A program made the position numbers and the translations under genes. Source: Candidatus Eiseniibacteriota bacterium (GTDB lineage Bacteria; Eisenbacteria; RBG-16-71-46; SZUA-252). From it: 45,112 nucleotides of DNA. The notes beneath the pieces were generated by a model. The model saw only the letters and a program-made list of their open reading frames with translations, had not been told where the DNA came from and did no database searches. Shown in pieces: positions 38,569 to 45,112 of this stretch; position 1 is the first letter of the stretch, and every line of letters begins with the position of its first letter. Location of the stretch: contig VBOX01000086.1 of the NCBI GenBank assembly GCA_005893265.1, positions 1 through 45,112 on the forward strand, written 5' to 3'.

Positions 38569-39798
38569 TCACGGCTTCCACCCGAGCAAGGCCAGGATCC
38601 CCGCAGAGATGAGCATGGTTCCGGCGCCTGCCACCGCTACGGTCGGCGTGACCCACCCATGTCCGAGCGCGAGCCCGAGGAGCCCGGCGGCCCCGAGCAC
38701 GGCCACGCGAGTGGAAAAGTCCCGAAGCGCGAACACGCGCCCCCGAGCCCCCGGAGCCACCGCCGATTGCACGGCGGCTTCCGTCGTCACGAGGAGGAGC
38801 GCCACGAAGATTCCGGCGGTGAAGCCGACCGCCGCCAGCGCTGGGAAGGACGCCGCGCGCGTGAAGAGCGCAAGCATGATTCCGGTTCCTATAAGGCCGA
38901 TCGCGGCCAACGTCCTTCTCGGCCAGCGCGCGCCGCGCCACGTCAGGACGACCGTGCCCGCGACCATACCGAACCCGAGCGAGGCGAGGATTCCCCCGGT
39001 CCCTGAGATGAACCCGGTCATCCGCCCCCGGAGGAGCACGGTCCCGGCGACGTGCAGCGCCCCTCCCGCGATCCAGAGGCAGACGAGGGCCAGGAGCGAT
39101 CCCAGGACGGCGCGATTCGAGACGGAGATGCGCGCACCCTCGCGGACATCGCGGCCGAGGGCGCGGTAGACGCCGCCCCAGGTCGCCGGTCTCGGCATTC
39201 TCTGGCGCGGCCTCGGCTTCGTGACGGCGAGAAACCCCGCCGAGACAAAGTACGTGGCTGCGTCGATCCCGAATCCCCAACGCCACCCGGCGCGCTCGAC
39301 GAGGATCCCTCCTACCAAAGCGCCCGCGATCGTTCCGGCCACCCCCGCCAGCGTGGCCAGCGAGTTCGCTTCCAGAAGATCGTCCCCTTGGATCAGGTCG
39401 GGGACGATGGCCGAGCGCGCGGGGAGGAAGAACGAGTTCACCATGTAAAGAAGAAACACCACCGCGAACGCCGCCGGGAGACCGCCGTGCGCGGCCGCCG
39501 GAATGAGGAGCAGTGCCAGGCATCCCCGGAGGAGATCGGAAACCACGAGGACGCTTCGCGTCTCCCAGGAGTCCACCAGCGCCCCCGCCAGTGGGCCGAT
39601 CAGAATCGTGGGGAGGAAGCTCACCGCCGGGACGAGGGCCAGCTCGGGCGTCGGATTGAGAGGGTTGTGGGCGCGCTCGACGATCAGCGCGAGCAGGGCG
39701 AGATAATGAAGGCGGTCGCCGAAGATCGAGGCAAACTGCCCCAGCCAGAGCGCGCGGAAGCTGCGGTTGCGGAAAAGGCGCGTGCCCGCGCCGCTCAT
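38569..39798 (-). CDS. MFS transporter
   Basis: About 12 hydrophobic segments; FRALWLGQFASIFGDRLHYLALLALI, GPLAGALVDSWETRSVLVVSDLLRG. Confidence 0.88.
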   Translation of the reverse strand: MSGAGTRLFRNRSFRALWLGQFASIFGDRLHYLALLALIVERAHNPLNPTPELALVPAVSFLPTILIGPLAGALVDSWETRSVLVVSDLLRGCLALLLIPAAAHGGLPAAFAVVFLLYMVNSFFLPARSAIVPDLIQGDDLLEANSLATLAGVAGTIAGALVGGILVERAGWRWGFGIDAATYFVSAGFLAVTKPRPRQRMPRPATWGGVYRALGRDVREGARISVSNRAVLGSLLALVCLWIAGGALHVAGTVLLRGRMTGFISGTGGILASLGFGMVAGTVVLTWRGARWPRRTLAAIGLIGTGIMLALFTRAASFPALAAVGFTAGIFVALLLVTTEAAVQSAVAPGARGRVFALRDFSTRVAVLGAAGLLGLALGHGWVTPTVAVAGAGTMLISAGILALLGWKP

Positions 39799-39817
39799 CG
39801 GCCCGTCGCGCCGAACC

Positions 39818-41053
39818 TCAAGCTTGGGCCGGCTCGAGGGCCACGACGCGCTCGCGCGAATCGTCCAGGGACCCCGCCGTCCGGGCGCCGCCCAGAACCA
39901 CCCGATAGATTTCCTCGAGCTTCTCGACGATCAAGGGCCATGCGTATCGTCGCGAGGTCTCGACGCCGCGCGCGCCCATCTCGCGTCTCAAGTCCTGGCT
40001 CCCGAGCACAGTTTCCAGGGCGCGCCGGAGCTGGTCCGAATTCCGCGGCGGCACGGCGAGACCCTGCGCCCCCGGGGTGAGCACGGTCCGGTATCCGGGC
40101 AGGTCCGTCGCGACGATCGCGACCCCCGCGGCCATCGCCTCGAGGAGCACGATCCCGAAGCTTTCCCCTCCGCGGGCGGGCGAACAGAAGACGTCCGCCG
40201 AGGCGTAGTACCTCGGCAGATGCTCGTTGCTCACGTGTCCTTCGAAATGAACGCGTCCCTGGAGCACGCCCCCAGCCATCCGCTCGATGCGATGCCTCAG
40301 CCGGCCGTCCCCGACGACGATGAGGCGGAAGGGAACGGAATCGCGCGCGAGCGCCGCGCACGCGGCCATCAGCTCCGGGAGACCCTTTCTCGGATCGTGG
40401 CGTCCCACGAAGAGGATGTTGGGTGTGCCGTCGTCGAACCGCTCGAGGCGTTTGAGTCCGGGGCGGAACCGCTCGAGATTCACCCCGTTCGGAAGGATTT
40501 CGACCGGTCCCGGGAAGTGGCGCAGCACGCAGGCGCGCGCCTCTTCCGAAACCGCGAGGATGCGGTCGAGCCTCCGGTACGAGGGGCGCAGCGCCCGGCG
40601 GAAGAGACGGAACGCGAGATCGGACGTGACCGTGGAATGGAACGTGCCCACGATCGGCTGCTTCGCTACCTGGAGCGTGAGGAGCGGCAGGACGGGGGAA
40701 ATGGGGCAGTGCACGTGCAGGAGATCGAATCGCTCGCGGCGGATGATGTCCGCGAGCTTCTCGCGGAGACCGAACCCCACCGTGACGTTGTTCTCGGCCC
40801 CGTTGTAGGGAACCGAGAAATTCCGGCCGATCCGGAGCACGCGGTGTCCGTCGCCGTTCCCCGGCCTTCCTCGCCCGCGCGCGTCGTGGCCTGCGCCGGA
40901 GGCGGCGTGCTCCCGGTCCGAGAAGCGGGCGGTGATGATCGTGACGTCGTGGCCCCGTTCCCGGAGCGCCAGCGCGGTCGCGTCCACGTGCTCGGTCACG
41001 CCCCCGACGGCGGGGTGGTAGGCCTGGCTTACGATCGCGATCTTAATCGGCAC
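39818..41053 (-). CDS. PimA-like family 4 glycosyltransferase
   Basis: YHPAVGGVTEHV, LLHVHCPISPVLPLLTLQVAKQPIVGTFHST, VGRHDPRKGLPELM, ADVFCSPARGGESFGIVLLEAMAAGVAIVATDLPGYRTVL. Confidence 0.88.
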   Translation of the reverse strand: MPIKIAIVSQAYHPAVGGVTEHVDATALALRERGHDVTIITARFSDREHAASGAGHDARGRGRPGNGDGHRVLRIGRNFSVPYNGAENNVTVGFGLREKLADIIRRERFDLLHVHCPISPVLPLLTLQVAKQPIVGTFHSTVTSDLAFRLFRRALRPSYRRLDRILAVSEEARACVLRHFPGPVEILPNGVNLERFRPGLKRLERFDDGTPNILFVGRHDPRKGLPELMAACAALARDSVPFRLIVVGDGRLRHRIERMAGGVLQGRVHFEGHVSNEHLPRYYASADVFCSPARGGESFGIVLLEAMAAGVAIVATDLPGYRTVLTPGAQGLAVPPRNSDQLRRALETVLGSQDLRREMGARGVETSRRYAWPLIVEKLEEIYRVVLGGARTAGSLDDSRERVVALEPAQA

Positions 41054-41927
41054 CGGCTCGGGCGAAGAGAGGGCGGAAGACGCACCATTGGTCCACGCGG
41101 GCGGCGATCGTCCGCTCCTGGAATTCGGCGACGCGGCGTGTTATGCGGCGGATATCCTCCTCCACCGAAAGAGAGGGCTCGGGCGACTCGGTCCCATCGA
41201 AGGAGATGACGTGGCAGCCGGATGCTCGGCGCTCCGCGTGCGCATGGAGCAGGCGGACCTTCGCCCGCCGCGCCAAGATCGCCGGTCCGACGGGAAAGGG
41301 GACGCGGCTGCCAAAAAACTCGGTATCGATGGAGCGGACAAACACGTCGCCGTCCGTGAGCAGCACGACGATTCCTCCCCGTCTCAGGGTTTCAAGGAGC
41401 GGCCGAAAGCCATCGCCAGGGGTGCTCACGAGGATCCGTTCGCGCTCCTTGAGAATCCTCGCGATCCGGGTGAGCCTCCCGTGGAACTGGACCCCCGTGA
41501 CCACGTGAACTCGGAAACCGAGCCGCGCGAGCGCAATCCCAGCCAGCTCCCAGTTGCCGACGTGCGGCGCGGAAACGACCGCGCCGCGCCCGGGCTTGAG
41601 CGCCCGGTAGAGAAACTCCATGCCCTGGAAGCGGAAGCGCGTGTCGAGCGCCCGCGAATCAATCGAGCCCTGCGCCAGGTATTCCAGGACGAACCGGTGA
41701 TAACTTCCGAACATCGCCCGCGCCGTCCTGGTCACGGAGCGCGGCCCCGCCGCCGAGAGGCGTCCGGAGCTCGCGATTTGGGCCAGGTTGGACAGCACAG
41801 CACGCCGGCGTGTCCGCGCGAAGGCGAACTCGAGCCGTGAGGTCGCGCGCGCCAACGAGGAAAGGACCGGGTCAGGGAGCGTGGGGGCGAGCACACGAGC
41901 TGCCTCAAGAAGGAGGCTTGAAATCAC
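41043..41927 (-). CDS. LpxL/HtrB/PatA-type lysophospholipid acyltransferase
   Basis: HX4E motif in SAPHVGNWELAGIAL; DGDVFVRSIDTEFFGSRVPFPVGPAILARR; GTG start; 11-bp overlap with the GT4. Confidence 0.85.
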   Translation of the reverse strand: MISSLLLEAARVLAPTLPDPVLSSLARATSRLEFAFARTRRRAVLSNLAQIASSGRLSAAGPRSVTRTARAMFGSYHRFVLEYLAQGSIDSRALDTRFRFQGMEFLYRALKPGRGAVVSAPHVGNWELAGIALARLGFRVHVVTGVQFHGRLTRIARILKERERILVSTPGDGFRPLLETLRRGGIVVLLTDGDVFVRSIDTEFFGSRVPFPVGPAILARRAKVRLLHAHAERRASGCHVISFDGTESPEPSLSVEEDIRRITRRVAEFQERTIAARVDQWCVFRPLFARAGAD

Positions 41928-41971
41928 AGGCGGCGCGCGTGGGACCGCAACATGAAAGCCGGCACGCGCAG

Positions 41972-42000
41972 ACGCTACACGAGCCCCGGGGGACCGTCAA
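41972..42000 (-). promoter_or_regulatory. Candidate promoter TTGACG-N17-TAGCGT for the acyltransferase/GT/MFS operon
   Basis: Complement of 41995-42000 and 41972-41977. Confidence 0.45.
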
Positions 42001-42020
42001 CAATCGGGGAGGGCTTTTGT

Positions 42021-42049
42021 TTGACTTGGCGAGACGCGCTGCCTAGAGT
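42021..42049 (+). promoter_or_regulatory. Candidate promoter TTGACT-N17-TAGAGT
   Basis: TTGACT 42021-42026, TAGAGT 42044-42049; divergent from the - strand promoter just upstream. Confidence 0.4.
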
Positions 42050-42103
42050 CCGGGCCGCAATGGCGTCATTTCTCCCACGGCGGAGCGGATCCAGCCATTG
42101 GCT

Positions 42104-42301
42104 TCAGTGGGCGAATTCGCTGTCCGTCGCCTCCGACTCGAACAATGCGTCTGCCGTTTCCACGTCGGAGAGGCAGCGGCAGCGCGAGCCGGCGGCTACG
42201 TGCGGGCAGACCGCGTAAACGCGATTGTCGCGCCGACAATAGACTTCCGTCGCGCGCCTGGCGCCGTTCCTTGTGGCGGGGGAAAGTGGGTTCCGTTTCA
42301 C
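42104..42301 (-). CDS. Possible small Cys-rich protein (65 aa)
   Basis: Strong Shine-Dalgarno (GGAGGAGGACACC-GTG), GC-rich third positions, Cys cluster VYCRRDNRVYAVCPHVAAGSRCRC and acidic tail. Confidence 0.4.
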   Translation of the reverse strand: MKRNPLSPATRNGARRATEVYCRRDNRVYAVCPHVAAGSRCRCLSDVETADALFESEATDSEFAH

Positions 42302-42436
42302 GGTGTCCTCCTCCGGTCCTTGGGCCTCGAGCGAGCCGGTGTCCGCGCCACCTCACGGGATCCACGATCAGCTCTCGACCAATGTGGAAATGCAACGCGC
42401 ATGCCATGGGTGGGCGGTTCTCGATAGGGGGTGTCG

Positions 42437-42859
42437 ATGGCGAGCCAGAAGCTGGTGCGATGCGAGATACGGAGGTCCGATGCCGCGGAAGACGCGACCG
42501 TTCGCTACGTTCCGCTCGAGATATTCGGGCTTTGGGAGTTTCTGATGCGCAACAAGCATCGATTCGAGGTGAGGCGAAGCGTTGCGTCGCTGTGGATCGA
42601 CGTGGACGAAACCCCGGAAGCGGCGTACGGGGAAAACCAGTACGAGCGCGTCACGGAGGTGGAATTGCTCCGCTATTCCGATCGCGACGGCATGTTCAGC
42701 CGGGTGAGCCGGTATTTTCCGACCGCCGAATATCCGCAGCTCAAGGAGCTCCTCCTCCGCCACTACGAGAGCGTGTCGGATCCCTCGGCGCCGCAGCTGC
42801 AGATCAAAGAGCGCCCGGGAATCTGGATCCGCCGCGATCCCCGCGATCCCCGCGGCTGA
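42437..42859 (+). CDS. Conserved-looking hypothetical protein, 140 aa
   Basis: AGGGGG 5 nt upstream of the ATG; MASQKLVRCEIRRSDAAEDATVRYVPLEIFGLWEFLMRNKHRF...; no family recognised. Confidence 0.7.
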   Translation: MASQKLVRCEIRRSDAAEDATVRYVPLEIFGLWEFLMRNKHRFEVRRSVASLWIDVDETPEAAYGENQYERVTEVELLRYSDRDGMFSRVSRYFPTAEYPQLKELLLRHYESVSDPSAPQLQIKERPGIWIRRDPRDPRG

Positions 42860-42875
42860 GGGGGTGGTTCCATTT

Positions 42876-42904
42876 TTGGCGCCGCACCGCCGGGCCGCTA
42901 TCCT
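42876..42904 (+). promoter_or_regulatory. Weak candidate promoter TTGGCG-N17-TATCCT upstream of the MglA-like gene
   Basis: TTGGCG 42876-42881, TATCCT 42899-42904. Confidence 0.3.
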
Positions 42905-43135
42905 CCGGTGGCCGTGCGGAGTGCACGATTCTCATCCTGCCGCCGGACGGCAACTCCATCCAGACTAAGCAGCATTTTTCCTAAAGATTAGGCCCCCATC
43001 CACCGTTCTCTGTCCCGAGGCACGGTGGCATCGGCCGTGCTCTCATGAACGGAGCCGGCGATCGGCCGCAATGGTCACTCTTCCCGCCGCGCGCCCAGTC
43101 CGGATACGAAACCAAGAGAATCGAGGAGCGACGCC

Positions 43136-44425
43136 ATGGTGGTGGTCAGCTATTCGGGACGCGAGATCAACGCGAAGATCGTGTACTACGGCCCCGGTCT
43201 GAGCGGAAAGACCACGAACCTCGAGAAAATCTACGATAGCGTCCCGGAGACGAACCGAGGCCGCATGGTCTCGATGAAGACCCAGACCGACCGTACGCTA
43301 TTCTTCGATCTCCTGCCCTTGGACCTTGGTGATCTCCAGGGAATGAAGACGCGGCTTCTCCTCTACACAGTTCCAGGTCAGGTCTATTACAACGCGACCA
43401 GAAAGCTCGTCCTGAAGGGGGTCGACGCGGTCGTGTTCGTCGCCGACTCCGCCGCCGACAAGATGGCGGAGAATCGGGAGAGCTTTTCCAACCTCGAAAT
43501 GAACCTCAAAGCCTATGGAATCGATATCCGAGGGATTCCACTGGTAATCCAATTCAACAAGCGCGACCTCCCGAACGCCGTCCCGGTCGAGGACCTGAAT
43601 CGGGAGTTGAATCGCCTCAACGTTCCCTGGTTCGAAGCCCAGGCAGCGAACGGCGTCGGCGTGTTCGAAACCCTTCGGGGCGTATCCAAGCTCCTGCTGG
43701 CCAAGATCTCGAAAGATGTGCTGGAAAAGGACAAGGGCGCCGTGGCGGGGCTCTCTCGCTCCAAGCCTTCTGCGGCCGCGACGGGCCAGCCCCGGGCGGA
43801 AACGGCTTCACCGGCAAAGCCGGAGCAGGGGGCCTCCGGGGGAAAGCTCCTCAAGTTCTTGAAGCGCGGGAAGGGTGCGCATGGCGACGAGCAGGAAGCT
43901 GATATCCAGGAGCAGCGCGTGGAGGCCCGGCCAGCCGCGGCACCACCGCGTCGCGCGCCCGCGCCGGTCGAGTCCCCTCTCTTGGAGGACGAAGCCCTGG
44001 TCGAGGATGCTCCTCCGCCCGAGCTTTCGCGCCCGCTCAACGCGGAAGAGGAGCTGGTCCTTTCCGAGACCGATCTCGTGGAGGGATCTGAGTTGGGCGA
44101 CGCGAAGCCCGTGCGTCCCTCCAGCGGGTTTCGAGCCCCAACGGCCGATGAGGATTCCATCGGTGATTTCGAGCGCGAGCCCAGCGGGATCACGTCGAGT
44201 ACCGGCTCCGCCCGTCTTCGCTCGGTCGATGCCGGGTCCGGAGACGCTCGGCGGATCGTCGTGCCGATCGATCTGGGCGCGCTGCCTTCCTCGGGACGCG
44301 TCACCCTCTCCGTCGAGATCTCGGTCCGGGTTGATTCGGACGAGCCGCGGATGGGTGGAAAAGGCGGCCGGAAGGCGAGCGGTTTGGACGAATCCTTCAC
44401 GCGGGACCTAGAACCCATCCCATAG
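43136..44425 (+). CDS. MglA-like small Ras-family GTPase with ~220-residue C-terminal extension
   Basis: KIVYYGPGLSGKTTNLEKIYD P-loop, TVPGQVYYNATRKLVLKGVDAVVFVADS, IQFNKRDLPNA; long acidic/proline-rich tail ending RRIVVPIDLGALPSSGRVTLSVEISVRVD. Confidence 0.88.
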   Translation: MVVVSYSGREINAKIVYYGPGLSGKTTNLEKIYDSVPETNRGRMVSMKTQTDRTLFFDLLPLDLGDLQGMKTRLLLYTVPGQVYYNATRKLVLKGVDAVVFVADSAADKMAENRESFSNLEMNLKAYGIDIRGIPLVIQFNKRDLPNAVPVEDLNRELNRLNVPWFEAQAANGVGVFETLRGVSKLLLAKISKDVLEKDKGAVAGLSRSKPSAAATGQPRAETASPAKPEQGASGGKLLKFLKRGKGAHGDEQEADIQEQRVEARPAAAPPRRAPAPVESPLLEDEALVEDAPPPELSRPLNAEEELVLSETDLVEGSELGDAKPVRPSSGFRAPTADEDSIGDFEREPSGITSSTGSARLRSVDAGSGDARRIVVPIDLGALPSSGRVTLSVEISVRVDSDEPRMGGKGGRKASGLDESFTRDLEPIP

Positions 44426-44436
44426 GCCGTTTCCTA

Positions 44437-44466
44437 TTGACACGATCCGCGGGCGCTCCCTAGGCT
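44437..44466 (+). promoter_or_regulatory. Candidate promoter TTGACA-N18-TAGGCT for the TPR gene
   Basis: TTGACA 44437-44442, TAGGCT 44461-44466; GTG at 44473 lies 6 nt after the -10. Confidence 0.5.
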
Positions 44467-44472
44467 GCGCCC

Positions 44473-45112
44473 GTGGATCGCGCCCTGCCGATGGCCATGT
44501 CGGACGCTCATCTGAGAGCGCCCCAAGCGGGCGGCGAGGAGAGCCTCGCGCTCGCCGAAAACCTCGCGCGCGGTTCATCCGATCCCGAGCAGGCGCGTGA
44601 AGCCGCGCGAATCTTCGCGCTCGAGGGACTCCGCGAGCGCGCGATCGACGTGCTGCGCCAAGGAATTCTCACCCATCCTCGCCATTCCGAGATGCTCGCC
44701 TCCCTCGCGGATCTCCTCTCGCGTACGGGTACCTTCGAGGAGGCGGATCTCTATTTTGGGAAGGCGCTCGAGTCAGAACCCAAGAACGTCGAGACGTGGT
44801 ACCTCCAGGGGCTCCACCATGGGCGGCAGGGACACGTGGCGCCGGCCCAGGCCGCCTACGAGGAGGTCGTGAGGCTCAAGCCCGACCACGTGAAGGCGTG
44901 GGTGAACCTGGGGCTCGCGCTCGCTGACGGCGGTGACCGGGACGGCGCCCGGCGCGCGCTCGAGCGCGCAGTGCGAGCCGACCCCGGCTGCGCCGAGGCC
45001 CACTCGAATCTCGGAGTCCTGCTGGCGGAGGCGGGGCACAAGGAAGAAGCGCTCGATGAGTTCCGCCGCGCGGTGGACATCAATCCGGATTGTTCGGAGT
45101 CCCACTTCAACC
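44473..45112 (+). CDS. TPR-repeat protein, 3' truncated by window end
   Basis: Open frame from GTG 44473 to the window end: VDRALPMAMSDAHL...EADLYFGKALESEPKNVETWYLQGLHHGRQGHVAPAQAAYEEVVRLKPDHVKAWVNLGLALADGGDRDGARRALERAV...; absent from the ORF track because no stop is reached. Confidence 0.82.
   Translation, partial: MDRALPMAMSDAHLRAPQAGGEESLALAENLARGSSDPEQAREAARIFALEGLRERAIDVLRQGILTHPRHSEMLASLADLLSRTGTFEEADLYFGKALESEPKNVETWYLQGLHHGRQGHVAPAQAAYEEVVRLKPDHVKAWVNLGLALADGGDRDGARRALERAVRADPGCAEAHSNLGVLLAEAGHKEEALDEFRRAVDINPDCSESHFN

Noticed and set aside
42060-42218. 52-aa plus-strand ORF just after the TTGACT-N17-TAGAGT promoter
   Set aside because: Unremarkable composition (Ser/Arg-rich), antisense to the Cys-rich ORF; not enough to call coding.
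42066-42407. 113-aa minus-strand ORF in the 41.9-42.4 kb gap
   Set aside because: Overlaps the better-supported 65-aa ORF in another frame; Arg-rich composition and no good RBS.
1-45112. CRISPR array, tRNA/rRNA genes, IS elements or prophage genes
   Set aside because: No regularly spaced repeats, no recognisable RNA gene and no transposase/integrase-like product seen; intergenic space is very small.

Overview
High-GC bacterial window, coding almost throughout and mostly on the + strand. I saw no rRNA, tRNA, CRISPR array or transposon. (1) ~1-18 kb: a polysaccharide/glycan biosynthesis region with about nine glycosyltransferases, a DUF2723-type membrane protein, a YfhO-like membrane protein, a secreted-looking beta-propeller protein and a FemAB-like transferase. 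(2) 18.1-35.1 kb: a long dcw cell-division/peptidoglycan cluster: mraZ, a STAS-domain gene, rsmH, ftsL-like, ftsI, murE, murF, mraY, murD, ftsW, murG, murC, ftsQ, ftsA, ftsZ. (3) 35.1-38.6 kb: rpmB(-), recG and a zinc-finger/low-complexity protein. (4) 38.6-41.9 kb (-): an acyltransferase / PimA-like GT4 / MFS operon. (5) 42.1-45.1 kb: a possible small Cys-rich ORF(-), an unknown 140-aa protein, an MglA-like GTPase with a long C-terminal tail, and a TPR protein truncated by the window end. Most notable observations: a GT2 fused to a polyprenyl-phosphate sugar transferase module whose catalytic half looks eroded; a STAS gene without the usual phospho-Ser motif between mraZ and rsmH; a recurring TTGACN-N17/18-TAGNNT promoter pattern placed so close to start codons that leaderless mRNAs are plausible; a 10-bp-phased MraZ-box operator at the predicted mraZ start site; a probable deletion/frameshift in the YfhO gene that creates an artificial 1073-aa YfhO-GT2 ORF; and a PatA/PimA-like pair. 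All family calls come from reading motifs by eye; no database search was run.
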